A stretch of DNA of 64,000 nt from Paenibacillus sp. FSL K6-1096. Lineage in GTDB: Bacteria; Bacillota; Bacilli; Paenibacillales; Paenibacillaceae. This document shows, piece after piece, positions 26,367 through 35,712 of the stretch. The first letter of the stretch is position 1. Each line of letters begins with the position of its first letter. Made by a program: the position numbers and the translations under genes. The stretch is taken from the NCBI RefSeq assembly GCF_037977055.1, contig NZ_CP150274.1:930001-994000 (forward strand), in the 5' to 3' direction. The notes beneath the pieces were generated by a model. It saw only the letters and a list, made by a program, of their open reading frames with translations, ran no database searches and was not told the DNA's origin.

Positions 26367-26518
26367 AGCCTTCATCCTCCCGGAACTGAGATACCAGCAG
26401 TATCTGCAAATTCCCGGAATCTTAGCCGGAAGTAACTCCACAAAGTGGGCTTTAGCCGACTTCACAGCATAACGGTTCAATCCCGTTCCCGTGAAATCCC
26501 TGCAGCCCGGCCTCCCGG

Positions 26519-27361
26519 TTAGATCAGCCGCGCAATGCTCTTAATCTCAACTGCTGATGCAGCAAGCTGCTCCATCGAGGCGGTAATCTCTTCGGTCGCA
26601 GCCGCCTGGCGCTCGCTCTGGGCCAGACAATCGGTCAGGATGGCATCCATCTGGCTGATCTTCTGCTTGATCATCTGCAGAATACCGGCGATATCCTTCG
26701 CCGAGGAGGCACTGGAGACCGACATTTTGCGGATCTCCTGGGCCACAATCCCGAAGCCCCGGCCGTGCTCCGCTGCATGGGCTGCTTCAATCGCCGCATT
26801 CAGTCCAAGCAGATTCGAGTTCTCTGCAACCTTGCGGATGAAATCCAGGATCTCATCTGTCTGCTGAAGATCCTCCACCACCTTCTGCCCCAGCTCCTTC
26901 AGGCCGTTTACCGTGCCGGCAAGCTCCGAAGCTGTACCGGCAATCTCCATCGATGTCGAGCTAAGCTCATCGGAGGTCACTGCCATAGCATTCGCTGCCT
27001 CGCTCAGCGTCACCTGATTGCTCAGGCTGATGCCGATCGTGAATACGCCTGTAACAGCGCCGTCCCGGTCCCGGATCGGCATGGAGGAGGATTTGAAGGG
27101 CAAACCATAGATCTCTTTGGGAATGGTACCGCTGACCTCTTCCCCGCTGTCCAGTGCAGCGCGGATTCCGCCGCTTGCCGGCACAGGAGTTCCCGGTTCA
27201 ATCCGGGCATCCAATTCTTTGCCTGGCAGATAATAAATGAATTTCTCCGTATCCGCCAGGGCAAACATGACATCCAGCGGAAAAAGATGCTGCACCAGCG
27301 GCAGAGAACGTTCAAGCGCCTCCTGCAGCTGGTCCATTTCTGATCGTTCTTCGGTATTCAT
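26519..27361 (-). CDS. Soluble MCP-like signalling protein
   Basis: 280 residues with no membrane helix. The N-terminal 120 residues form a sensor-like region (GKELDARIEPGTPVPASGG, then SSSMPIRDRDGAVTGVFTIGIS, which looks like a PAS/Cache-type fold). The C-terminal half is a short MCP hairpin with [20 protein letters not shown] and GFGIVAQEIRKM. No methylation-helix or HAMP region is evident. It begins 37 bases after the giant kinase-cyclase gene on the same strand, so it is likely in the same operon and may feed its sensing into chemotaxis or act as a cytoplasmic scaffold. Confidence 0.87.
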   Translation of the reverse strand: MNTEERSEMDQLQEALERSLPLVQHLFPLDVMFALADTEKFIYYLPGKELDARIEPGTPVPASGGIRAALDSGEEVSGTIPKEIYGLPFKSSSMPIRDRDGAVTGVFTIGISLSNQVTLSEAANAMAVTSDELSSTSMEIAGTASELAGTVNGLKELGQKVVEDLQQTDEILDFIRKVAENSNLLGLNAAIEAAHAAEHGRGFGIVAQEIRKMSVSSASSAKDIAGILQMIKQKISQMDAILTDCLAQSERQAAATEEITASMEQLAASAVEIKSIARLI

Positions 27362-27398
27362 AAGCTCAACAGCTCCCTGGATTTATATTTATGTATCT

Positions 27399-30300
27399 CT
27401 ATCTCTCGAACAAAGTGACCCGGTTGCGGCCTTCCGCCTTCGATTGGTACAGCGCGTCATCGCCCAACTTATAGATATCCCCCTCGCGAAGACCGTCCGC
27501 ACGCACCGAGGCTACACCGATGGATACGGTAATTCTGGCGTATTCCGGGCTGCGGTCATGGCGGATGCCAAGCTCTGCTATATTGCGCCGGATCGATTCT
27601 GCATACTCCTTCGAACGGTCCGGGGTATATCCGGACACCACAATCCCGAACTCCTCACCTCCAAGGCGGAAGGCGAATCCGCCCGCCTGTTCGGCCAGCT
27701 TCTTCAGTAACCCGCCCACCTGGCGCAGCACCGAATCCCCTTCGTAATGCCCGTACGTGTCGTTGTATTTTTTGAAATAATCGATGTCAAGCATCAGATA
27801 GGTCAGATACCGCTGCTCTGCAGCCGCCTGGCTGACCTCCTCAAGGAACACCTTGTTGAAAAATCTGCGGTTATACAGTCCGGTCAATTCATCGGTAATG
27901 GAGATTTGCTCGATCATGCCGATATACTTGTTCAGCTCCTCGTTATTCCATTCCAGCTCCTTCGTCCGCTCAGCCACCAGCTCCTCCAGATGCTCCTTAT
28001 GCCGCCGCAGCTCCTCCTCGGCCTTCTTGCGCTCGGTAATATCCTTGACCGTCCCTTGAATCGCGGGCTCGTCCATATACATGATCCGGATGACCTTGTG
28101 AATGACAATCAGCTCACGGTTCTTGTCCTTGTGCATCAGCCGGGTCTCGTATTCTGCGGGCACCTGCTTGCCTTCGACTCTTCTGGCATAATAATGCATA
28201 ACCTTCTCCCGTTCAGAAGGACTGATGAAATGCTCGAACGGCTGCTCCAGCATCTCGTCCGCCTGATAGCCCAGCATCGCCGCCAGCGCTTCATTCACGT
28301 AGACCAGACGCTTATTCCGGGTCACGAACACCCCGTCCTGCAAATTGCTGACCAGCTGCCGGTATTTCTCCTCTGAACGCTCCAGCTCCGTATACAGGCT
28401 GGCATTCTCCAGCGAGAACACCATCTCTCTGGACAGCAGGTTGATGATCTTCATCCGTTCCCGGGTGAACACCCCTGTGACCAGATTATTCTCCAGGTAG
28501 ATGATGGCGATCGTCTTGTTCTGGTTGATCAGCGGCATGCAGACCATTGATTTCGGCTGGTGCTTGACAATATAGGGATCGTTCACGAATGGAGTCTCCG
28601 AATAAGCGTCATTGTAGATCAGGCTCTCCCGGCTCTCCTCCACCTGCCTGATCACTGCGGCGGGCAAATAATCAGGCGGCGGCGATTCATGAATCCGCAC
28701 GGAGATTTTGTCGGTATCCGCCTTGTACTCCCCTTCCACCAGCAGGCTGGCTGTTGACATCATCAGGATGCACCCGCGCTGGGCACCGGCATTCATGATT
28801 ACAATCTCCATCAGCGCCTCCAGCAGGTTGTTCAGCTCAATCTCCTTGGAGATAGCCTGGGAAGCCAGGATGATCGAGTTCAGATCGATGCTCTCGGTAT
28901 AGTCAGTCACCGTCCGTCCATGCAGGAACTCCTTGCTGCTGATTCTCTGTTCGACCGCCGGGTACCGCTCCCGGATGAACCGGATCTTCTCCTTCGCCCC
29001 CCAGACCGAGTAATAATACTCCGCCTGTCTAAGCAGATAGGCCGCGAACTCCTTGAACCCTTTGTCATAATAAAATCTGGCCGCCAGCTCATTGCTAAGC
29101 GCCTTGTAACGGACGAACCCGCTCTGCTCGCTTGCTTCAATCGCCAGATCGTAATAATGGGCGGCCCGTTCCCCGTTCCCGGAGATCCTCGCCCATTCCG
29201 CCCTCATGAGATACTCATGCTGCCGGAAGGTCTCCGGCGAATTCCCTGCCCATTTGCGGACACGCCTGATCTCCTTGCGCATCCGCAGTCTGGCCTTGGC
29301 CTTGCCCCCTGCGCCTAAGTCCTTATAGGCATAAGCCAGGTTCAGGAAGGTGTACAGGGCGAATTCCTCCATAAAAGCAGACCCGGCCAGCGTTCCGGCC
29401 ACCGGATAAGCCCGGTCGATGTATTGCAGGGCTTCGTGATGCTGCTCGTAGGTGAACAACAGCTTCATTTTGTAGATGTAGTAAATGGCAATGCCGGAAT
29501 AATACCGGGCATCCTCCAGCTCACGCAGATACGCCTCTTCGCTGAAGGCCTCACTGTTGAAGGAGGTGCGCTCCGGCAGTTCGCCGGCCAGCCCGAGATA
29601 ATACTGGCGGACCAGCTGCGCGGTAGCCAGCGATTCCTTGTATTTCGTGTTCTCAATCAGCGAGATCGTACGGCTGCTCTCCTGGAGCAGGGCGGGAATG
29701 TCCATCGACGGGTTCCAGAGATTCAGATAGAAGGCCGAATGGGCCAGATAGAGCAGATCCCCTGTCCGCAGGCTGGCATCAATCGAAGCCCCGAACCAGT
29801 CCTGCAGCGTATCCCAGGGCTCGGTCCAGACATGGTTGAACAGCGTATACAGGACATGCGCCGCGCTTTTCCACTGGAGGTCCTTGAACTTGTCGTTGAT
29901 TCTGATCCCCAGACGCCCGTAGGCGAAGGCGCCCCGGGTATCGCCGAAGCCTGACAGGAGCATGGCATAGCCGATGAAGGCCAGGGCGGACTCCGGCGAG
30001 TTGCCGTATTTCAGGGTCAGCCCTACCTTCTTAAGCACTACCAGGCCGAACAGGGCGGTCTCGCCTGAAATAAACGACGGCGGAATGAAGTTAATCAGCA
30101 GCCGCATGACCAGCTTCATCTCCGGGTCCTTCATCTCCGGCGCGGCAAAAATCGTCTCCGGCGTTCTCCCCCGCAGCGCGGCCTTGATCACCACCAGCTC
30201 CTTCAGCACCGCAGCCATCCCCACCTTGTCCGGGATTCGGATGCCCAGCTCCTTCAGCCCCAGCCGTCCTGCAGCAATCGACTCCGGCATCATGCCCAGA

Positions 30301-32822
30301 TACATGTAATGAGTCGCCTGCATCTCGCAGATCTCCGCACGGGCCACCCGGCCGCGTGTCTGCTCCAGCAGCAGCCGGCAAGCCTGGTCAGCCTCTGCAG
30401 CATGGTGAGTCAGATAGCCGCATTCAGCATACAGCCGGTAGATCTCGGCCGTCTGCTCCGGCTCCCGGCTCCAGGCATCCGCCGGGAGTAACGCAATTGC
30501 CGCTTCAAGCAGCAGGAAGGCGGTATCATACCCGTAGCCCGCCTTGGCCTTCCGGGCGGCCCGCAGGTTAAGCCCTATGACCTGATTGACCTCGGCCGGC
30601 TCGGTGATGAACTCCAGCCCTTTATTCATGTGCGCGGCGATGTCAATAATCCGGTCCTCGGCTTCCGCTTCCGCGAGATTCAGCAGCAGCAGCCGTCCGA
30701 TTCGAAGATGAAGCTGCTTCCCCTGACTGGCATCAATCAATTGGTAGAACGCCTGCTGTACACGGTCATGAGCGAATCTCAGGCGGATACCGGCCTGCAC
30801 GGCCTCCAGGCCCGCTTCAGGCAATGTGACGGAGAACATCGCATATCTATGATCCGCCGGCACAAGGTACTCGTCCTGCACCGCCCGGGCAACGGCTGCC
30901 GCGATGATCTCCGGCGGCTCCTCAGCGATCAGCGGCAGGATGCCGTAATCGAATACACTGCCTGCGGCTGAGCCAAGCATCAGGATACGGCGGACCTCCT
31001 CCGGCAGATGGCGGAGCTGCCCGACAAGGAAGTCCACTACACTGTCATGGATAGGCAGCGTATCCATCCGCTCCAGGCTCCAGCGCCACTCCCCGTCCGG
31101 CTGGCTGAAATAGATAATTCCCTTTTTGTACAGGTCCTTCAGCATCTCTGTGACAAAGAACGAATTCCCTTTAGAGCGTCTGAACAGCCGGTAAGCCAGC
31201 TCCTGCACACGTTCCGGGCTGCTGTGCAGCGTACCAGCCACAAGGCTGCGGATATCCGGCTCCTTCAGCGGCTGCAGATGAATCCGGCCCACCTTGCGGT
31301 TCTTGCCGATTCTGTCCATGACGGTGAACAGGGGATGGCCGTCATGGATCTCGCTGTCCCGGAAGGAGCAGACGACAAACAGCCGCTGCAGATGATAATC
31401 CAGCACCAGCTTCTCCACCAGCTGCAGACTGGAATAATCGGCCCACTGGACATCATCCAGGAATAGGACCAGCGGGCGGCCGCCCCGGGTGATGCCCTCC
31501 ACCAGCCTGGCGAAGGTCAGGAAGAACCGGTTCGTCTCCTCCGCCGGTCCCAGCGGCTCCACCTCCGGCTGCACACCGATCCAGGCGGCCAGCTCAGGAA
31601 TCAGTCCGGTGATGACACCGCCGTTGCCGCCCAGTGCCTGGCTCAGGTAACGGCCGGCCTCGCGCGTCCCCTCCTCATCCGGGCTGTCCAGCAGCTGGCG
31701 GACCAGCCTGCGGAACGCCTGAAGGATCGCGCTGTAGGGAATGTTCTTGTTATACTGGTCGAACTTGCCTTCGGCGAACAGCCCTTGCTCCCGGCTGATG
31801 CTCCGGTGGAGCTCATGGACCAGGGCTGTTTTGCCTGCTCCCGCATCACCGGAGATGAGCATCAGCTCTGCATTCGCTCTAACGCTGCTGCGCAGCGCCT
31901 CCTCCAGAAGGGACAGCTCATCCTCTCTGCCCACCAGCTTCTGCGGGATACGGAAGGTATCCAGGCGGTCTTCCGTGCCCACTGCGAAATCCTCAAGCCC
32001 GGCCAGACATTTCATCAGATCGCTCTTGATGCCGTGAGCGCTGCGGTATCTGTCCTCCGGGGACTTCTCCAGCAGCTTCATGATGATGGCTGACAGGCTC
32101 CCGGAGACTTTGCCTCCGGTTGCTTTTGCGGGCGGAACTGCCTCTTTGGCGATGATGGAATAGATCTGCTCCACCATCTCCGGGGACTGAAACGGCCTCA
32201 TGCCGGTCATCATCTCGTAGAGCACAACCCCGAAGGAATAATAATCGCTGCGGTAATCAATGCTGCGGTTCATCCGCCCGGTCTGTTCTGGGGAGATGTA
32301 CAGCAGACTTCCTTCCAGCACACCGCTGTTCTGGAACTCTCTGGTCTCCCGGGGCAGCTTGACGGCAAGGTCGAAGTCGATAACCTGCACGATGTCCTGC
32401 CCGCGGTTCCAGATGATATTTGACGGCTTAATATCCTTATGAATCACATTCTGCCCATGGATAGAGGCCAGAATATCCGTAAGCTTAACGGCCAGCTTCA
32501 GTAATTCCGCCTCGTCCGGCTGCTCCTCCGCCAGTATCCGCTTGAGCGAACGTCCGTGAATGTCCTCCAGCACCATCATGTACAGCCCGTTCTTCTCTTC
32601 GAGCTTCAAGGGGCGGATCACGCCAGTGGACTGTCCGCTCAGCTCTGCCAGCAGCTTATATTCCTGCTTGAAGCGCAGGACCGCTTCCGTTCCGGCATAC
32701 TCCGATTTCAGCACCTTCAGAATAACCGTTCCGCCGGAGGAACCCTCGCTGCACCGGTATACCGCTTTGGCAGGATGATCTGAAATGGTCTCCAGGACCT
32801 CGTAATTGGTATTCGCAATCAT
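27399..32822 (-). CDS. 1807-residue multidomain protein: Ser/Thr kinase, AAA ATPase, TPR-like, GAF, PAS and GGDEF
   Basis: Domains in order: protein kinase, about 1-290, with VILKVLKS (K36), catalytic loop HKDIKPSN (D130) and DFD at 149-151 in place of DFG; AAA_16-type ATPase, about 295-600, with Walker A GDAGAGKT (325-332) and Walker B LVLFLDDVQWAD; a long helical, TPR-like stretch to about 1300; GAF, about 1320-1475; PAS, about 1481-1600; coiled coil; GGDEF domain, about 1640-1807, with an intact GGEEF (1721-1725). The usual RxxD inhibitory site is absent (QAGG). The first parts match the multi-kinase/MalT-like architecture that normally ends in a histidine kinase; here the output is c-di-GMP synthesis. 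It starts 12 bases after a membrane-protein gene. Confidence 0.93.
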   Translation of the reverse strand: MIANTNYEVLETISDHPAKAVYRCSEGSSGGTVILKVLKSEYAGTEAVLRFKQEYKLLAELSGQSTGVIRPLKLEEKNGLYMMVLEDIHGRSLKRILAEEQPDEAELLKLAVKLTDILASIHGQNVIHKDIKPSNIIWNRGQDIVQVIDFDLAVKLPRETREFQNSGVLEGSLLYISPEQTGRMNRSIDYRSDYYSFGVVLYEMMTGMRPFQSPEMVEQIYSIIAKEAVPPAKATGGKVSGSLSAIIMKLLEKSPEDRYRSAHGIKSDLMKCLAGLEDFAVGTEDRLDTFRIPQKLVGREDELSLLEEALRSSVRANAELMLISGDAGAGKTALVHELHRSISREQGLFAEGKFDQYNKNIPYSAILQAFRRLVRQLLDSPDEEGTREAGRYLSQALGGNGGVITGLIPELAAWIGVQPEVEPLGPAEETNRFFLTFARLVEGITRGGRPLVLFLDDVQWADYSSLQLVEKLVLDYHLQRLFVVCSFRDSEIHDGHPLFTVMDRIGKNRKVGRIHLQPLKEPDIRSLVAGTLHSSPERVQELAYRLFRRSKGNSFFVTEMLKDLYKKGIIYFSQPDGEWRWSLERMDTLPIHDSVVDFLVGQLRHLPEEVRRILMLGSAAGSVFDYGILPLIAEEPPEIIAAAVARAVQDEYLVPADHRYAMFSVTLPEAGLEAVQAGIRLRFAHDRVQQAFYQLIDASQGKQLHLRIGRLLLLNLAEAEAEDRIIDIAAHMNKGLEFITEPAEVNQVIGLNLRAARKAKAGYGYDTAFLLLEAAIALLPADAWSREPEQTAEIYRLYAECGYLTHHAAEADQACRLLLEQTRGRVARAEICEMQATHYMYLGMMPESIAAGRLGLKELGIRIPDKVGMAAVLKELVVIKAALRGRTPETIFAAPEMKDPEMKLVMRLLINFIPPSFISGETALFGLVVLKKVGLTLKYGNSPESALAFIGYAMLLSGFGDTRGAFAYGRLGIRINDKFKDLQWKSAAHVLYTLFNHVWTEPWDTLQDWFGASIDASLRTGDLLYLAHSAFYLNLWNPSMDIPALLQESSRTISLIENTKYKESLATAQLVRQYYLGLAGELPERTSFNSEAFSEEAYLRELEDARYYSGIAIYYIYKMKLLFTYEQHHEALQYIDRAYPVAGTLAGSAFMEEFALYTFLNLAYAYKDLGAGGKAKARLRMRKEIRRVRKWAGNSPETFRQHEYLMRAEWARISGNGERAAHYYDLAIEASEQSGFVRYKALSNELAARFYYDKGFKEFAAYLLRQAEYYYSVWGAKEKIRFIRERYPAVEQRISSKEFLHGRTVTDYTESIDLNSIILASQAISKEIELNNLLEALMEIVIMNAGAQRGCILMMSTASLLVEGEYKADTDKISVRIHESPPPDYLPAAVIRQVEESRESLIYNDAYSETPFVNDPYIVKHQPKSMVCMPLINQNKTIAIIYLENNLVTGVFTRERMKIINLLSREMVFSLENASLYTELERSEEKYRQLVSNLQDGVFVTRNKRLVYVNEALAAMLGYQADEMLEQPFEHFISPSEREKVMHYYARRVEGKQVPAEYETRLMHKDKNRELIVIHKVIRIMYMDEPAIQGTVKDITERKKAEEELRRHKEHLEELVAERTKELEWNNEELNKYIGMIEQISITDELTGLYNRRFFNKVFLEEVSQAAAEQRYLTYLMLDIDYFKKYNDTYGHYEGDSVLRQVGGLLKKLAEQAGGFAFRLGGEEFGIVVSGYTPDRSKEYAESIRRNIAELGIRHDRSPEYARITVSIGVASVRADGLREGDIYKLGDDALYQSKAEGRNRVTLFER

Positions 32823-32834
32823 TGGACTCCACCT

Positions 32835-34001
32835 CTAGCGGGTTTCTCCCGCAACTTCAATATCTCCATCAAATTTGAACACATAGGCGGCAATCAGCCA
32901 GATTATCCAGCAATTCAGCCCGAAGAACAGATAACCGAAGTACCCCAGCAGCGGCATTTCGGAGAAAATATGAATTTTGTCCAGGTAAGGCACAGAATAT
33001 TTCCAGTAATTCGGATTGGTCGGGGCGTCGTCATGGAACCACTCGCTGCCGAAGTTCCACAGCTCCCAGAAGAAGCCGTTGAACAGCGTAGCCAGCCCCA
33101 CGAGAATCACCTTCGACCAGTCGCCGTTCTTCACCGGGGTGAAGGGGGTCCAGTAGCCAACCAGTGCCATCGCCGCAGACAGCATCGGCACCAGCGCCAC
33201 CCATAGTACCCAGAAGAGCAGATAAGGATAATAACCCATCCCGAAGGCCAGAATCAGCCCCAGTATGTAATAGACAATCAGCCAGCTGCGGGACACATTC
33301 AGCTTCGGGCCGCTGCTGTAACGGCTGCGGAAGAAGCGGAAGGTCTTCAGCAGCAGATACCATTCGAAGATAGCCGGAAGCACGGTGGTGTACGACAAGG
33401 AGAACCAGAACACATTGCCGAAGTTAGAGAAGACCTCATTATTGGGATAATACCAGTTCTCAATGACGAAGAAGTTGAGGTATTCAAAAGCAAACCAGCT
33501 GAAGCAGGACACCACGGCCAGCAGCTGCATCACGTGGGGCTTGCGCGAGATAATCGAGGCTCCGCCGTTTCTCCGGTAGACCAGCCCGTCCAGAATCAGG
33601 ATGAAGGACCACCAGAGCGGCACAAAGGTGTAATACTCCAGCGAGATGGACAGCTTCACCCGGCCCCACATCAGCAGCCAGCTCACCGCCAGCACCGGCA
33701 GGCTCCACCAGAACCACACCGGATAAGGAACGGGGGCTCCTGCCTTCCGGGGGGCTTCCGCCGTCTTCTTGAAGCCGAACCATCCGGGGAAGACCAGAAT
33801 CAGGGTGATGATCAGGGCTACTACACAGGCAAAAGAGAAATAGAGCAGGCTGAATCCCGGGTCCGCCTCCACCTTCTGGGCAGGGAAATCACCGTAGCCG
33901 GGCGGCATCCCCTTCCATTTCGCCACACTCCCGAGCAGAGGCAGCAAGAAGATCAGTCCAAAGGTGATGATCAAGAATAATGTCTTTTTCCATGTGTTCA
34001 T
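32835..34001 (-). CDS. Polytopic membrane protein of unknown function
   Basis: 388 residues with nine to ten predicted helices (first about 6-26, last about 355-378), rich in Trp, Tyr and Phe. I do not recognise the family. Conserved-looking loops include FVIENWYYPNNEVFSNFGN and NFGSEWFHDDAPTNPNYWKY, probably facing outside. It directly precedes the giant kinase-cyclase gene with a 12-base gap, so it may be a membrane partner or sensor for it. GCGGGG is a weak site ahead of ATG 34001. The 314 bases upstream (34002-34315) are AT-rich and I see no gene there. Confidence 0.75.
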   Translation of the reverse strand: MNTWKKTLFLIITFGLIFLLPLLGSVAKWKGMPPGYGDFPAQKVEADPGFSLLYFSFACVVALIITLILVFPGWFGFKKTAEAPRKAGAPVPYPVWFWWSLPVLAVSWLLMWGRVKLSISLEYYTFVPLWWSFILILDGLVYRRNGGASIISRKPHVMQLLAVVSCFSWFAFEYLNFFVIENWYYPNNEVFSNFGNVFWFSLSYTTVLPAIFEWYLLLKTFRFFRSRYSSGPKLNVSRSWLIVYYILGLILAFGMGYYPYLLFWVLWVALVPMLSAAMALVGYWTPFTPVKNGDWSKVILVGLATLFNGFFWELWNFGSEWFHDDAPTNPNYWKYSVPYLDKIHIFSEMPLLGYFGYLFFGLNCWIIWLIAAYVFKFDGDIEVAGETR

Positions 34002-34315
34002 TGTGCATGACCCCGCTTAGTTATGTAGTTATAAAGTCGAATTTTGTTGATATTCGCTATTATTCGATAGAGCACCAGATTATTCCTGCTCAGGCTATGC
34101 AAAAGTGGCTGAATTTGTGATTCTGAATTAGATAGATTTTTTAAGAAGAAAGAGGAAAAGCAATGCAAAAAAAGAAAAGCAATCCTCAAATGTACTTGCA
34201 AATTTATTCACAAATGGGCATATAACATTCCGTATACCGGCAACGGCGGAACGTCAACATAAGATTATCCATTTTGTTTTGTTGGTACAATCATTCTAAA
34301 GAGGTGAAAGAAAAG

Positions 34316-35623
34316 ATGGCAGAAACATCCGCTAGCGGCTTATTGAACATCGAAATTAATGGGAGTAACCCCAGTGATCCAATTGAAGGTGCCAAGGTGA
34401 CCATTACTGAACATCGAAGCAGTAGAATTGTAAAGATTTTGGAGACCGACAGGCAAGGACAGATCAATGCTATTGAGTTGCAAACCGTCCACTCTTCCAG
34501 TGAAGATCCTTGGCGACCTTATAAAAAATATGATCTGTCCGTAGAGATCCCCCCTGTTGGAAACCGTGCAGAAACCAGCTACACTTATACTAAAATCGGT
34601 ATTCAAATTTATGCTGATAGTGTAACGAACAATAATGACGAACTCAGCTACATCCTTCAGTTAGAAGAAGCTCTGACGCAAAGAAGCGGGTTCGAGATTC
34701 AGTTGTCAGAGAACAACTCTGCTGAACATGCAGAAAGTATGGTGGAGCAGCCTGAAGCTTCGCATCTCCCCGATAGAATTAATGAGTCTGTTTTAGGATT
34801 TATGCCGATGTACATTATGCCCTTTGTACCGGCTTTTATTGATATCTTTTTAGGAAAGGTAGATCCCTATGCTGAGCGCATAAATGTAAATAATAAAAGA
34901 ATCATTCAGGATACGTATAAAAATTATCTGAAACGGGTCTGTGCGAAAGAATTCGGAGGGATGAAAAATCTGGCGGAGCAGGCGATTATCGCTAACGTGC
35001 TGGCAGTGAATTCCTTTGCCCTTAATCGGATGTATACGGAGGTATATACAGATAAAGGCTACAATTTCAATATTACAAACTCTACAGCTTTTGATCAGAA
35101 CTATCCGCCTGCGCAGACATCGAATGAACGAATTGATCGTATCATCGACCAGTATTTCGATAAATACATCCGCAAAGGAGAAAAGATCCAGCCGTATTTT
35201 TCACAGTACTGTGCTAAGGCTCCCTGCAAGAATAAAGGGATGGGCCAACTGCTGAGCAACCATTATGCATTACAAGGCAAAAATCATCTGGAGATTTTGA
35301 AGGCATTCTATGGCTCTGACATTGAGATTCTTACAGCAAACCGGGTCGATACTCTGCCCAATTCATACCCGGGTGTTCTAAAAAAAGGAATGACCCACCA
35401 AGGTGTCGGTACATTGAAGAAATATCTGAATGTTATCGGCAAAAGCTATACTTCTATTCCCTTGCTGGATTCATCTAATCTATTTGACGAAAAAACCGAG
35501 AAAGCAGTCATTCAATTTCAAAAACTCTTCAAAAAGAGATTGCCGGCAGCAGATGGTATTGTGGATGAACCGACCTGGAGATTAATTTCAGAGAAATATT
35601 TCTTCTTGGGTGGTGAACATTAA
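34316..35623 (+). CDS. SpoIID-domain protein with C-terminal peptidoglycan-binding domain
   Basis: 435 residues from MAETSASGLLNIEING. The N-terminal 110 residues resemble a carboxypeptidase-regulatory (transthyretin-like) beta domain (DPIEGAKVTITEH). A SpoIID/LytB-like region follows at about 170-345 (EQAIIANVLAVNSFALNRMY), then a PG_binding_1 domain at the end (GTLKKYLNVIGKSY, then FDEKTEKAVIQFQKLFKK). SpoIID proteins are glycan-strand lytic transglycosylases used in engulfment, usually membrane-anchored; this one has no signal peptide or helix. It is visibly more AT-rich than its surroundings. AGAGGTG precedes the ATG by nine bases. Possibly mother-cell or spore-cortex related. Confidence 0.75.
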   Translation: MAETSASGLLNIEINGSNPSDPIEGAKVTITEHRSSRIVKILETDRQGQINAIELQTVHSSSEDPWRPYKKYDLSVEIPPVGNRAETSYTYTKIGIQIYADSVTNNNDELSYILQLEEALTQRSGFEIQLSENNSAEHAESMVEQPEASHLPDRINESVLGFMPMYIMPFVPAFIDIFLGKVDPYAERINVNNKRIIQDTYKNYLKRVCAKEFGGMKNLAEQAIIANVLAVNSFALNRMYTEVYTDKGYNFNITNSTAFDQNYPPAQTSNERIDRIIDQYFDKYIRKGEKIQPYFSQYCAKAPCKNKGMGQLLSNHYALQGKNHLEILKAFYGSDIEILTANRVDTLPNSYPGVLKKGMTHQGVGTLKKYLNVIGKSYTSIPLLDSSNLFDEKTEKAVIQFQKLFKKRLPAADGIVDEPTWRLISEKYFFLGGEH

Positions 35624-35712
35624 GCTTGCCTAATGATGAATTGCATGTAAAAACTGTATTACGGCGAATTACTTATCACGTATGTTGAATTAAACTATGT
35701 GAGGTGTAAGAA

